In this document: positions 8,302 to 17,300 of the stretch, one piece after another
How the letters are laid out: the number at the start of each line of letters is the position of its first letter
Numbering within the stretch: position 1 is the stretch's first letter
From: an uncultured Prevotella sp.
GTDB lineage: Bacteria; Bacteroidota; Bacteroidia; Bacteroidales; Bacteroidaceae
Direction of reading: 5' to 3'
Length of the DNA: 47,664 nucleotides
Assembly (NCBI GenBank): GCA_944321295.1
Contig: CALUKU010000026.1
Coordinates: 1-47,664, forward strand
Notes under the pieces: model-generated
Seen by the model: only the letters and a program-made list of their open reading frames with translations
What the model was told of the DNA's origin: nothing
Databases searched by the model: none
Program-made: the position numbers and the translations under genes

Positions 8302-9012
8302 TCATTTCCGTCCGACGATGTCTTCTATCACAAGTCCGGCCAGCGTGAAGCCGAACACTGCCGTAATGTGCACCATCGAGCCGTTGGCGCGCGCCTCGCA
8401 GGGCGTTGACGCGTTGTCGAGCAGCTCGTCGCTGAACACACACTTGAACTTTCTTGACGGCAACCGGCCCGACCGCTTGAAGCCTTGGCGCAGCGAGCGG
8501 GCCAGCGGACAGCCGTAAACCTTCCAGAACTCGGCCACCTTCACTCGCGTGGGGTCGAGCTTGCGGGCGGCTCCCATCGACGAGAACAGCCTTACGTCGG
8601 CGTCGCATGCCGTGCGGATGAGCAACATCTTGTCCTGCAGGCTGTCGATGGCGTCTATCACGTAATCATAGCCGCCGATGCCGAATGTCTGAGCGGTGTC
8701 GGCGTTGAAGGCGCAGAAGCGTGCGTCGATGTCGGCCCCGGGGCTTATCGTCAGCAGGTGTTCCTTCAGCGCGTCAACCTTCACACGGCCTATCGTTTCG
8801 GCCGTAGCCATCAGCTGGCGGTTGACGTTAGAGGCGCATACGCGGTCGTTGTCTACTATCGTGACGTGCCTCACGCCAGAGCGCATCAGTCCTTCTACGC
8901 ACCAGCTGCCCACGCCGCCTACGCCGAACACTATCACCCTGGCCTCGGCCAGGCGTGCGGCGGCCTCGTCGCCGATGAGCAGGCGCGTGCGCGATTGGAA
9001 GTCGGTAGTCAT
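8302..9012 (-). CDS. tcdA: tRNA threonylcarbamoyladenosine dehydratase (TcdA/CsdL)
   Basis: A 236-residue E1-like (ThiF/MoeB fold) enzyme. TcdA uses ATP to cyclise the t6A base at position 37 of ANN-decoding tRNAs to ct6A. The nucleotide-binding motif is VFGVGGVGSWCVEGL (about residues 29-43), followed by the acidic strand end TIVDNDRVCASNVNRQL and the DAIDSLQDKMLLI motif. Unlike ThiF or MoeB, the chain has no zinc-binding CxxC pair, which fits TcdA. The last residues (GFTLAGLVIEDIVGRK) are hydrophobic as in the family. It is the last gene of the minus-strand group; dus ends 58 nt upstream of its start. Confidence 0.9.
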   Translation of the reverse strand: MTTDFQSRTRLLIGDEAAARLAEARVIVFGVGGVGSWCVEGLMRSGVRHVTIVDNDRVCASNVNRQLMATAETIGRVKVDALKEHLLTISPGADIDARFCAFNADTAQTFGIGGYDYVIDAIDSLQDKMLLIRTACDADVRLFSSMGAARKLDPTRVKVAEFWKVYGCPLARSLRQGFKRSGRLPSRKFKCVFSDELLDNASTPCEARANGSMVHITAVFGFTLAGLVIEDIVGRK

Positions 9013-9070
9013 CTTTCTGTCGTTGTTATCAGTGGGTTGGGTATGTATGCGGTTGCCGTGCGGGGGTTGT

Positions 9071-10108
9071 TCATGCCGTCGGCGTAGTGTTTCCGTCGGG
9101 CTGTGTCGTGTCTTCAGCGCCGCGGCTTGCGCCCAGTTCGCGCCTGCATCGCTCGAGAATGTCGAGCAGATCGCTCACGGTTTCGGCGCGCAGTATGGCT
9201 ATGCGCGTCTGGCGGAAGTTGGGAATACCCTTGAATATGGGCGTGGCGGCGAGGTGGCGGCGCGTGTGCAGTATGCCGCGGTACTCGTCTATGCGGTCCA
9301 CGTTGATGCGCAGCTGCTCCTCAAGGATGTCAAGCTTGCGGTCGAAGTCGAGCGAGTCGTCTGGCGCCTTGCCGTCGAGGCAGTCGCGCATCTCCTTGAA
9401 TATCCACGGATGTCCGAACGTGGCGCGGCCCACCATCACTGCGTCTACGCCGTAGCGCTCGAACGCCAGCCGCGCCTCTTCGGGCGTAGTGATGTCGCCG
9501 TTGCCTATTATCGGTATGCGTATGCGCGGGTTTGCCTTGACGCGGCCTATCAGAGTCCAGTCGGCTTCGCCCGTGTACATCTGCGCACGGGTGCGTCCGT
9601 GTATGGTAAGAGCCTGTATGCCGCAGTCTTGCAGCTGCTCGGCCAGGTCTTCGATGACGAGGTTCTGGGCGTCCCATCCCAGTCGGGTCTTCACCGTTAC
9701 GGGCGTCTTCACGGCGTCGACCACGGCGCGCGTTATCTTGAGCATTAGCGGAATGTCGCGCAGCATGCCTGCGCCGGCGCCCTTGCCGGCCACCTTCTTG
9801 ACGGGACAGCCGAAGTTGAGGTCTATCAGGTCGGGGCGGGCCTGCTCGACGATGCGCGCCGCCTCGGCCATCGATTCGGCGTCGCGGCCGTAAATCTGTA
9901 TGCCTACGGGGCGTTCGTCGTCGCTTATCGTCAGTTTGTCTACGGTGCTCTTGACCGAGCGCACCAGCGCCTCGGCGCTGACGAACTCGGTGTAGACCAT
10001 GGCCGCCCCGTAGCGTTTGCAGAGGCGGCGGAAGCCGATGTCGGTGACGTCTTCCATCGGTGCGAGGAAGAGCGGCCTGTCGCCGAACTGTATGTTGCCT
10101 ATGTTCAT
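9071..10108 (-). CDS. dusB: tRNA-dihydrouridine synthase (DusB/NifR3 type)
   Basis: A 345-residue flavoprotein that reduces uridine in tRNA to dihydrouridine with NADPH. The TIM barrel carries LAPMEDVTDIGFRRLCKRYG near the start, the catalytic cysteine in DLNFGCPVKKVAGKGAGAGM, the histidine in LTIHGRTRAQMYTG and phosphate-binding IIGNGDI and MVGRATFG. These signatures fit the DusB branch, though the exact target uridine cannot be read from sequence. Only 4 nt separate it from dprA, so the two are co-transcribed. Residues after about 320 (RRELGASRGAEDTTQPDG) look like a loose tail. Confidence 0.93.
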   Translation of the reverse strand: MNIGNIQFGDRPLFLAPMEDVTDIGFRRLCKRYGAAMVYTEFVSAEALVRSVKSTVDKLTISDDERPVGIQIYGRDAESMAEAARIVEQARPDLIDLNFGCPVKKVAGKGAGAGMLRDIPLMLKITRAVVDAVKTPVTVKTRLGWDAQNLVIEDLAEQLQDCGIQALTIHGRTRAQMYTGEADWTLIGRVKANPRIRIPIIGNGDITTPEEARLAFERYGVDAVMVGRATFGHPWIFKEMRDCLDGKAPDDSLDFDRKLDILEEQLRINVDRIDEYRGILHTRRHLAATPIFKGIPNFRQTRIAILRAETVSDLLDILERCRRELGASRGAEDTTQPDGNTTPTA

Positions 10109-10112
10109 TGTC

Positions 10113-11246
10113 TTACGGGTTGATTATCAGATGGTACATGCCGCCGGCCAGCAGTCTTACTACGCCTTTCATCTCAAGTGTGAACATCACGGCCGAGAGC
10201 GTGCCTACGGGCAGTCCCGTGCGCGCCGATAGCGTGTTCACCTGCAGGTCGCCGTCTTTCGCCAACGCGTCGGCCACGGCCTGCTCGTCGGCCGTAAGCT
10301 CGGGAAAGAGCTGCGGCTCAATGCCTTGGCGGCGGGCCTGCGCCAGCGTGGCGTCGTCTTGCCAGCCGAGAGCCTTCACAAGGTCGGCGGCCGAGGTTAT
10401 CAGGGCGGCCTTGTTGTCGCGTATCAGGTTGTTGCAGCCCTCAGAGTATTCGTCGCCCGCGCGGCCGGGGAAGGCCATCACGTCGCGTCCGTAGCTCTGG
10501 GCGATGCGCGCCGTGACGAGTGCGCCGCCGTGAGAGGCGCTCTCCACCACTACCGTAGCGTCGGCCGTGCCGGCCACGATGCGGTTGCGGCGCAGGAAGT
10601 TGAGCTTGTCGGCGTTGGTATGCGTGAAGAATTCGGTCAGCAGTCCGCCGTGGGCGAGCATTTCGCGCGCCGTGTCCTTATGGCGCGGAGGGTAGAGGTA
10701 GTCAAGCCCGTGGGCCAGCACGGCCATGGTGTCAATGCCGTTGGCGAGGGCTTCGCGGTGCGCGCAGATGTCTATGCCGTAAGCCAGTCCGCTCACGACG
10801 AGCACGTCAGGGCACAGCTCTTTCAGTCCTACGGCCAGCCTGCGCACGCAGTCCTGCCCGTAGGCGGTGCACCGCCTCGTGCCCACTATGCTGATTATGC
10901 GCCGCCGGTTAAGCGAGCCGGTGCCGCGGAAGAACAGCGCGAGCGGCGCGTCGGGGCAGTCTTTCAGCCGCCAGGGGTAAGCCTCGTCGCCCATACACAG
11001 TATCTCCGTGCCCGTGCGCAAGGCGTATTCCACCTCGCCCTCGGCCCTGCGGCGCGCCGCGTCTACGTCGGCCAGTGCTTCGACTATGCGCCTGCTGCAG
11101 CCGGGAATTATGTCGCCTATGTTGCGCCGGTTGTCCATCACGGCCGTGGCGCTGCCCGCCGCGCGGTACAGCTGCACGGCCATGTCTGTGTTGAAGTGCG
11201 CCGCCGCGGCCAGCGTCAGCGCGTTAAGCGTTTCCGTTTCGTTCAT
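10113..11246 (-). CDS. dprA: DprA, DNA-processing protein
   Basis: A 377-residue DprA (Smf). In naturally competent bacteria it binds incoming single-stranded DNA and loads RecA; many non-competent species also have it. The Rossmann-like core shows ISIVGTRRCTAYG, VVSGLAYGIDICAHREAL, LAHGLDYLYPP, and NFLRRNRIVAG with a following SGALVTA-like SHGGALVTA. An N-terminal helical part (about 1-70) and a C-terminal winged helix (about 310-377, with VNTLSARTGLPVGTLSAVMF) complete the three-part design. It follows the thioesterase gene after 45 nt and is followed by dus after 4 nt. Confidence 0.95.
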   Translation of the reverse strand: MNETETLNALTLAAAAHFNTDMAVQLYRAAGSATAVMDNRRNIGDIIPGCSRRIVEALADVDAARRRAEGEVEYALRTGTEILCMGDEAYPWRLKDCPDAPLALFFRGTGSLNRRRIISIVGTRRCTAYGQDCVRRLAVGLKELCPDVLVVSGLAYGIDICAHREALANGIDTMAVLAHGLDYLYPPRHKDTAREMLAHGGLLTEFFTHTNADKLNFLRRNRIVAGTADATVVVESASHGGALVTARIAQSYGRDVMAFPGRAGDEYSEGCNNLIRDNKAALITSAADLVKALGWQDDATLAQARRQGIEPQLFPELTADEQAVADALAKDGDLQVNTLSARTGLPVGTLSAVMFTLEMKGVVRLLAGGMYHLIINP

Positions 11247-11291
11247 TTATCGATGTCCGCCGTAGTCCGTCAGCACGGCCTGCGGCCTTTC

Positions 11292-11690
11292 TTAAATCCA
11301 TTTACTGAACGCCCTGTCGTAATCCTCGCTGTGGGCCAGGCGCCCGTTGACGAGGCACACGAGGTCTATCGTGCCCTTGAAGCAGAGCTTGTTGTCCGCC
11401 GCGCGGTAGATGTCTTGCTGGAAGACGTAGCGCAGACCCTCCTTCTTCAGGTTGAGGCATGATATGAACTCGTCGTCGCAGCGCAGCGGCGTCTTATACT
11501 GGAGGTTCATTCTAGCCACCACGGCGTCAATGCCGCGGCGGTGCATCTCGGCGAAGCTCAGGCCGCACTGCTGCAGGAACAGGTGGCGCGTATGCTCGGC
11601 GTAGTGCAGATAGTTGGCGTTGTTGACAATGCCCTCGATGTCACATTCGTAATCGCGGACCATCATCCGCGTAGTGAAAATATAGTCCAT
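11292..11690 (-). CDS. Acyl-CoA thioesterase, YbgC/4-hydroxybenzoyl-CoA type
   Basis: A 132-residue hot-dog fold thioesterase that hydrolyses acyl-CoA esters. The family motif is clear: VRDYECDIEGIVNNANYLHYAEHTRHLFL at about residues 11-38 (cited by its key residues: Asp before GIVNNANY, Tyr-Leu-x-Tyr, Glu-His). The frame stays open 107 codons upstream, through the 87-bp tandem array, but a full promoter (11699-11729) lies within that extension, so I place the start at the ATG at 11690. The -7 box then ends only 8 nt before the ATG, so the mRNA would be leaderless or nearly so. It is the first gene of the operon with dprA and dusB. Confidence 0.88.
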   Translation of the reverse strand: MDYIFTTRMMVRDYECDIEGIVNNANYLHYAEHTRHLFLQQCGLSFAEMHRRGIDAVVARMNLQYKTPLRCDDEFISCLNLKKEGLRYVFQQDIYRAADNKLCFKGTIDLVCLVNGRLAHSEDYDRAFSKWI

Positions 11691-11696
11691 GATGGG

Positions 11697-11998
11697 TGCA
11701 AAGTTAGTGCAAGCCGAGCGAAATGCAAAATAAAAGGTCGTGAAACGAGCTTTTATTTTCATTCCCGAGGCGCCGCCTAACTTCTCCAAAGTTGGTTCAA
11801 GCCGAGCGAATGTAACATAAAAGGTCGTGAAACGAGCTTTTATTTTCATTCCCGAGGCGCCGCCTAACTTCTCCAAAGTTGGTTCAAGCCGAGCGAATGT
11901 AACATAAAAGGTCGTGAAACGAGCTTTTATTTTCATTCCCGAGGCGCCGCCTAACTTCTCCAAAGTTGGTTCAAGCCGAGCGAATGTAACATAAAAGG
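11697..11998. repeat. 87-bp tandem array, about 3.4 copies, ending in a promoter element
   Basis: The word AAAAGGTCG starts at 11732, 11819 and 11906 and the repeat begins again at 11993, a strict 87-bp period. The units are almost identical over their length except for the copy next to the thioesterase gene, which differs where the promoter boxes are. Each unit holds a hairpin (AAAATAAAAG ... CTTTTATTTT) and GGCGCCGCC. Because 87 is divisible by three, the frame stays open on the minus strand, giving an apparent 29-residue protein repeat that I do not believe is translated. Confidence 0.93.
11699..11729 (-). promoter_or_regulatory. Promoter of the thioesterase-dprA-dusB operon, carried by a repeat
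   Basis: On the minus strand TTTG (11726-11729), 19 nt, then TAACTTTG (11699-11706): a full match to the Bacteroidota promoter. It is part of the repeat whose other copy gives gpmI its promoter (20650-20680). The tandem copies upstream have both boxes changed (CAACTTTG, and the TTTG box lost). Confidence 0.8.
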
Positions 11999-12062
11999 GA
12001 TTCATCAGCAAACCTTTTGGATAGTTATGACTTTGTTTTTGAAATTAATCGCAAACTGAATA

Positions 12063-12190
12063 CGCCCATCGTAGGGGCATAATTTATTATGCCCGCACGC
12101 CACGGAGGGGCGTATAAATATCTGCACATCGATGAAAATACGTTTCTCACGAAACGTGCGGACATAATAAATTATGTCCCTACAAGGGCG
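12063..12190. repeat. MITE-like element, copy A
   Basis: The ends are a 29-bp inverted repeat (12071-12099 and 12155-12183) with two mismatches, starting GTAGGGGCATAATTTATTAT and GTAGGGACATAATTTATTAT. A further CGCCC/GGGCG pair extends it outward. The inner 55 bp are short and carry no coding frame. The inner right part, AATACGTTTCT(C)ACGAAACG, is shared with copy B at 18861-18880. Confidence 0.85.
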
Positions 12191-12222
12191 ACGTTCTTTT
12201 CAATACTTGATGTATGTTGAAT

Positions 12223-12402
12223 ACGTCCTCTTTCAAGTGAGGCTCTCAGCACATGTCATCCCGGACTTGATCCGTCGTCATCCTGAACTTGATTCAGGAC
12301 AGAATGAAAGCACCCTCTAATCGCCAACGTGGCTGCATACGACTGGTTCCCGGATCAAGTCCGGGATGACATGTGCTGAGAGCCTCACTTGGAAGAGGAC
12401 GT
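12223..12402. repeat. 52-bp inverted repeat with inner hairpin
   Basis: The arms 12223-12274 and 12351-12402 match at 51 of 52 positions, separated by 76 nt. Each arm contains GTCATCCCGGACTTGATCC, a sequence of a kind I recall as dispersed in many bacterial genomes. The spacer has a related small hairpin, TCCTGAACTTGATTCAGGA. No coding frame is present. It lies directly after MITE copy A. Confidence 0.92.
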
Positions 12403-12493
12403 CAGTATTTATATTAAGCATGATTCTTATTAATTCTTGTCTTTGTTTATATTAATCCTTGCCATGCTTTGTATTACTTCTTACCATAATTAG

Positions 12494-12560
12494 ACGTGAA
12501 TTCGATATAAGTTTTATACCTAACATATATTAAAAGCACCCTTCGTAGGGACATAATTTT
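12494..12560. repeat. MITE-like element, truncated copy D
   Basis: ACGTGAATTCGATATAAG at 12494-12511 resembles the outer end of copy B (reverse complement of 18942-18957), and GTAGGGACATAATTT at 12545-12559 is the start of the inner end. No matching right end follows, so this is a partial or decayed copy. Confidence 0.6.
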
Positions 12561-12667
12561 GAAGATTGCACCATTAAGACACAATCGTGCCTTAGCCTCG
12601 AAGAGGCGTATTTAATTGGATTTGCACATAATTCAGTTGGCGTAGGTAGACATGTGACAATATAAGA

Positions 12668-12788
12668 CGCAACACGTTGATTAACAATGCGTTGCATATG
12701 CCATTGCAAAAGGTGGCCTTTTGCCCTGCAATTCGCGGCAAAACGCACGATAAAAGGCCGCCTTTCGATGTGCGAAAGGCGGCCTTTT
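12668..12788. repeat. REP-like hairpin pair plus motif, copy R2
   Basis: The motif GCAACACGTTGATTAACA (from about 12669) is followed by a GCAAAAGGTGGCCTTTTGC half-palindrome (from about 12715) and then by AAAAGGCCGCCTTTCG (12752-12767), a 5-nt loop and its exact complement (12773-12788). The hairpin is just after the DUF3109 gene (minus strand, stop at 12808) and probably ends its transcript. Confidence 0.8.
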
Positions 12789-12807
12789 GGAAATTGACCG
12801 GTTGCCG

Positions 12808-13401
12808 TTAAATCAGTCCTTCCTTGCGGAGCCCGTCGACGACGGAGAGAAGCTCGTCGTACCAAGCTTGTCCGAAGCGGCGCACGAGCGGCCCTTTCAG
12901 AAACTCATATACGTGCAGACCAAGCTCTTCGCCCTTCTTGCGGGCCGGCGCGCAGACGCTCCATTTATGGTAGTTGAGGCCGATGAAACCGCCCGAAATG
13001 CGCTTCTCGCGTATCGGATAGAGCGCACAGCTGGCAGGTTTGCAGAACTTCGAACGGCCTTCGCGGTAAGCCTTTTCCAACAGGCAGAGGCACACGCCGC
13101 CCTCGTGACAGGTGAACACGCAGTCCTTACCCTCAACAATGCTTGTCACGAGTTCGCCTTCAGGGTCGCTGTAGGCCACGCCCTGACGGTCGACTACGGC
13201 CTGCGCGCGGGCCGACATCTGCGGCCACACGGCGTCGAGTATGTCTTCAATTTCGCCGATTTCATCGAGCGAAACGGGTGCCCCGGCGTCGCCCTCTACG
13301 CAACATGCACCCTTGCAGGCGTCAAGGTCGCAGCAAAACTTTTCCGTTATGATGTCGGGCGACAGCAGTACGTCGCCGACCTGGATTATTGGTATCTGCA
13401 T
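12808..13401 (-). CDS. DUF3109 family cysteine-rich protein
   Basis: A 197-residue member of DUF3109, common in Bacteroidota and related to the YkgJ-type zinc/iron chelating proteins. The cysteines are grouped as CCDLDACKGACC (residues 23-34), CVFTCHEGGVCLC (about 93-105), FCKPASC (about 119-125) and a last one in KWSVCAP. The number and spacing suggest one or two bound metal centres, possibly Fe-S; the biological role is unknown. It is a separate unit upstream of repeat R2, and its start is preceded by the AATTAAG palindrome that separates it from ung. Confidence 0.9.
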   Translation of the reverse strand: MQIPIIQVGDVLLSPDIITEKFCCDLDACKGACCVEGDAGAPVSLDEIGEIEDILDAVWPQMSARAQAVVDRQGVAYSDPEGELVTSIVEGKDCVFTCHEGGVCLCLLEKAYREGRSKFCKPASCALYPIREKRISGGFIGLNYHKWSVCAPARKKGEELGLHVYEFLKGPLVRRFGQAWYDELLSVVDGLRKEGLI

Positions 13402-13426
13402 CTTTATTGGTAATTAGAAGTTTGTT

Positions 13427-13520
13427 AAGTTAAGAATTAAGTGCTAAAGATTAAGAAAAACACCCCGGTGGGCAGCCTCGAAAGCTCTTTTTCTTAGTTC
13501 TTAACTCTTAATCCTTAATT
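13427..13520. repeat. AATTAAG-word imperfect palindrome between ung and DUF3109
   Basis: The left arm (about 13427-13460: GTTAAG, AATTAAG, TGCTAAAG, ATTAAGAAAAA) and the right arm (about 13490-13520, reverse complement: AATTAAG, GATTAAG, AGTTAAG, AACTAAGAAAAA) match at about 80% of positions. The core holds CACCCCGGTGGG. It has the same style as the hairpin at 2962-3036. Confidence 0.65.
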
Positions 13521-13525
13521 AAAAT

Positions 13526-14188
13526 TCACCATTTTATCGGCTCAATGCCGTATTTTTCGAGATATTGGTTGGTAAGGCTGAAGTGATGGTTGCCGAAGAA
13601 ACCGCGGTGAGCCGACAGCGGCGACGGGTGGGCCGAGCGCAGTATCAGGTGGCGCTCGGCGTCGATGAGTTGCGCCTTGCTTTGCGCATAGCTGCCCCAA
13701 AGGATGAATACGATGTGGTCGCGGTCGGCCGAGAGGGCCTTGATGGCCGCGTCGGTGAACTCCTCCCAGCCGTGGCGCTGGTGGCTGCCGGCGGCATGTG
13801 CGCGCACGGTCAGCGTGGCGTTGAGCAGCAGCACGCCCTGCTCGGCCCAGCGCACGAGGCTCCCGCTCTTGGGCGCCGGCGTGCCGAGGTCGGCCTGTAT
13901 CTCCTTGAATATGTTGACGAGCGACGGCGGAAAGGGCACGCCGTCGTTCACCGAGAAGCACAATCCCTGCGCCTGCCCCGGCTCATGGTAGGGATCCTGG
14001 CCGATGATAACGGCCTTCACCTTGTCGAACGGACACAGGTTGAAGGCGTTGAAGATGAGCCGCCCCGGCGGATAACACGTGCCCCGGCGGTACTCGTCGT
14101 GAACGAACGCCGCCAAGGCGGCGAAATACGGTTTGTCGAACTCGGCGCCGATGTGCCGCCTCCAGCTCTCCTCTATCTTTACGTCCAT
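13526..14188 (-). CDS. ung: Uracil-DNA glycosylase, family 1
   Basis: A 220-residue Ung, which removes uracil from DNA as the first step of base excision repair. The water-activating Asp is in GQDPYHEPGQAQGLCFS (GQDPYH at residues 63-68, Asp65), and the catalytic loop HPSPLSAHRGFFG is near residue 190. The frame is open 37 codons further upstream, but a full promoter sits within that extension (14213-14243), so the start is ATG 14188, giving the normal family length with an N-terminus MDVKIEESWRRHIG. With dut in the same window the cell has both arms of uracil exclusion nearby. Confidence 0.96.
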   Translation of the reverse strand: MDVKIEESWRRHIGAEFDKPYFAALAAFVHDEYRRGTCYPPGRLIFNAFNLCPFDKVKAVIIGQDPYHEPGQAQGLCFSVNDGVPFPPSLVNIFKEIQADLGTPAPKSGSLVRWAEQGVLLLNATLTVRAHAAGSHQRHGWEEFTDAAIKALSADRDHIVFILWGSYAQSKAQLIDAERHLILRSAHPSPLSAHRGFFGNHHFSLTNQYLEKYGIEPIKW

Positions 14189-14212
14189 ATGTTCATGGGG
14201 TTTAGTGACATG

Positions 14213-14243
14213 CAAAAATAAGGCATTTTCACGTAAAAGCAAA
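14213..14243 (-). promoter_or_regulatory. ung promoter
   Basis: On the minus strand TTTG (14240-14243), 19 nt, then TATTTTTG (14213-14220), a complete match to the TTTG-N19-TAnnTTTG pattern. It leaves about 20 nt before the ATG at 14188 and excludes the longer start. Confidence 0.8.
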
Positions 14244-14317
14244 GCCAAACGCTTGTCTTTGAGCGAAATGATGGCATTTTTTGTAGACGCCGGATACATG
14301 GGTTATGAATTAAATAA

Positions 14318-14344
14318 GCCGCGTTTCGCAATGCAAAACGCGGC
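14318..14344. repeat. REP-like hairpin, copy R3
   Basis: GCCGCGTTTCGCA (14318-14330), a 1-nt loop and TGCAAAACGCGGC (14332-14344) pair with one mismatch. It lies between the activase gene (minus, stop 14376) and the ung promoter and probably acts as a terminator. I do not see the companion motif here. Confidence 0.7.
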
Positions 14345-14375
14345 CTCTTACGTTGAAAAACGTCCATTTCATCGG

Positions 14376-17300
14376 CTATTTCTTGTCGTTTTCATTCTTC
14401 AGGTTGTCGATGAACAGCAGCAGGCGGTTGGTTATGTTGACGTCGCTCACGCCGCTGTCGAAGTCTAACGAAAGGATGTTCATGTCGGGGAAAAACTGCT
14501 TAATCTTCTTCTCAATGCCTTTTGATACTATGTGGTTGGCTATGCATCCGAACGGCTGCAGGCTCACTACGTTTCTTACTCCCTGGCGGGCGCACGACAT
14601 GATTTCGGCCGGCAGCAGCCAGCCTTCGCCGAACTGGGCGCTCAGCGTGATTACCTTGCGGGCCTCGTCGGCTTCCTTGAATATGTCGTTGAACGGCGAG
14701 AAGTAGCGGAAACCGGCCGCGGCGCGGTTGACGCGCTCGACGTATTTCATTATGCGCTTGTACACAAGGCCGTACATGAAGCTGGTTATCGAGCGGCGGC
14801 TGAGGTGGGTTTCCTCGTCGGTGCGCTTGTTGACGAAGCTCTGCATGAAGAAGTCGAGCAGCAGCGGGGGCACGATTTCAACGCCCTGCGCTATCAGCCA
14901 GTCGGTCACGTTCTTCTGGGCGAAGGGGTTGAACTTAAGGAATATCTCGCCAACGACGCACACCTTCGGGCACGTCTTGTCGGTGCAGATGCGGTCGAAC
15001 TCTATCGCGGCCATCTTCAGATAGCTCATCAGGTCGTCGTTGCGGCCCTCAAGTATGAGGCTCTCGCCGGCCTGCAGGTACATGTCGCGCAGCCGTGCGG
15101 CCTGTCCCGGCTCCTTTTCGCGTACTACTGAGGCGTAATAGAACTTGGCGATGCAGTCGCTGTAGAGCACCGAGTAGAGGGCTATCGGCAGCAGCTTCAT
15201 CCAGTTTACGCGGAAGCCCGGCTGCTTGTTGTCTATCGAACTGCCGAAGGTGAACGCTATGACGGGCACTTCGCCGTAGCCGGCGTCTACCAGTGCCTTC
15301 TTGATTAGCGACACGTAGCTGCTCGCGCGGCATTGTCCGCCCGTCTGCGTCATGGCCACCGCCGTCTTCTTCGGGTCATACTTGCCGCTCTCGAAAGCCT
15401 TTATTATGTCGCCGACGATGAGCGTCGCGGGGTAGCAAACCTCGTTGTTGGCGTATTTCAGGCCCCAGTCGCACGACTCGGTGTCGCTCAGCGGCAGGTT
15501 GTCTACGTCGTATCCGGCAATTCTCATGATGGCAGGAATGAGCGGAGAGATGAACGGAGTGAAGAACGGAATTATGATTTTGCGGCCGCGGCAGGCCTCG
15601 TCGAACGTCGGGGTGGTCTTGAACACGTCTTCGCCCAGCCTCCTTTTGTTGTTCTTTCCGGCCAGCTTCAGGCTCTCGATCAGCGAGCGAACGCGCAGCT
15701 TCATCGAGCCGACGTTGTTGATGTCGTCAAGCTTCAGCAGGGTCAGCACCTTGCCGTGGCGCAGCAGCAGGTCGCGCACCTCGTCGGTGAGGAAGGCGTC
15801 AGGCCCGCAGCCGAACGACGTCATCTCGACGAACTCCATGTCTTTCCGCCCGGCGCTCCACTTCGCCGCCTCCAATATACGGTTGGGATAAGCCCATTGC
15901 GACAGGTAATGGGCGTCGCTGACGGCCACCTGCTTGTTGCGCACGATGTCGTCGGTTATGACGTAAATGCCCATCTCGGCCAGCATGTCTGACACCTTGT
16001 GCTGTATCAGCATGTCGGTGTGGTAAGGCCTTCCGGCCAGCAGTATGGTGAGCGCTCCTTTCTCCCTAGCCTTATGGTAGACGCGCTCGTTGTAGTTGAC
16101 GATGTCGCTCAGGTAGGCGTCCTGCGCGCCGACGGCCAGGCTGAAGGCGCGGCTTATGGTCTTGTCGGCCAAGCCGAGCGAGCCGAGGTATTCGCTGCAC
16201 TGCTTGAACAGCAGGCTTTTGTCCTTGAAGGTGATGGTGGGCGAGTCGATGGGAATGTCGCCGGCCTGCACGCTTTTGATTACTTCGGCGTAGCCGGTCA
16301 CTATCGGACAGTTGTAGCTGTTCTGCTCCTTGCCCTGCCGTTCGTAAACAACGAAGGGCATGAAGATGCGGTTTACGCGGCTGTCGATAAGGTTTTGTAT
16401 ATGGCTGTGCACGAGTTTGGCCGGAAAACAGATGTTGTCTGACATCACCATGCATGCGCTATGCTCGTAATTTGCGTATCTTGAATGGTCTGACAGGCGC
16501 ACGTCAATGCCGCAGGCGGTGAACAGCGTGTGCCAGAAAGGATAGTCTTCATACATGTTGAGGCAGCGCGGTATGCCGACGGTCATGCGCGGCGAGCCTT
16601 TCACTCCCTCGCGGTCGAAGAGCAGCTCGTTCTTCCTTACGTAAGCGTTAATGCCTTTCTCGGGCTTGCCCGAGCCTCCGTTGGTGAACACCTTTTCGCA
16701 ACGGTTGCCCGAATAGAACTTGTCGCCGTTGTCAAACTGGTAGCGTATGACGAGGCACTGGTTGTCGCAGCCCTTGCAGTGGAGCGCCTTCTGCGTGTAG
16801 TGCGCCTTCGATAGCATGTCCTCAAGCGGCACGGCGCCCTGCGTGCGGCTGACGGCGTAGAGGGCGCAGCCGTATGCTCCCATAAGCTCGGGTATGTCGC
16901 AACGGGCCGCTTCGGTGCCGGTCAGCAGCTCGAGGGCGCGCACCACGGCGTCGTTGCGCATTGTTCCGCCCTGCACTACGATATGTTTGCCCAGCTGTGA
17001 CACGTCCCTCAGCTTCAGCACCTTGTACAGGCAGTTCTTCACAACGGAGTAAGCCAGGCCGGCGGCGATGTCGCTTATCGTGGCGCCTTCGCGTAAAGCC
17101 TGCTTCACCTTAGAGTTCATGAACACCGTGCAGCGCGTGCCGAGGTCGCAGGGGGCGGTGGCGCGGCACGCCGCTTCGGCAAACTCGTGGGGCGTGTAGC
17201 CGAGAGTCTTGGCGAATGTTTCGAGGAACGAGCCGCAGCCCGACGAGCAAGCCTCGTTTATCTCGATGCGGTCAATCACGCCGTCGGTCACGAAGATGGC

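Noticed and set aside
11691-12011. N-terminal extension of the thioesterase through the 87-bp repeats (three 29-residue repeats)
   Set aside because: A complete promoter lies inside the extension and the family starts at the ATG at 11690; the open frame follows from a repeat length divisible by three.
11699-12560. Tandem and inverted repeats as a CRISPR array
   Set aside because: The 87-bp units are contiguous with no unique spacers, other repeats are dispersed or mirrored, and there are no cas genes.
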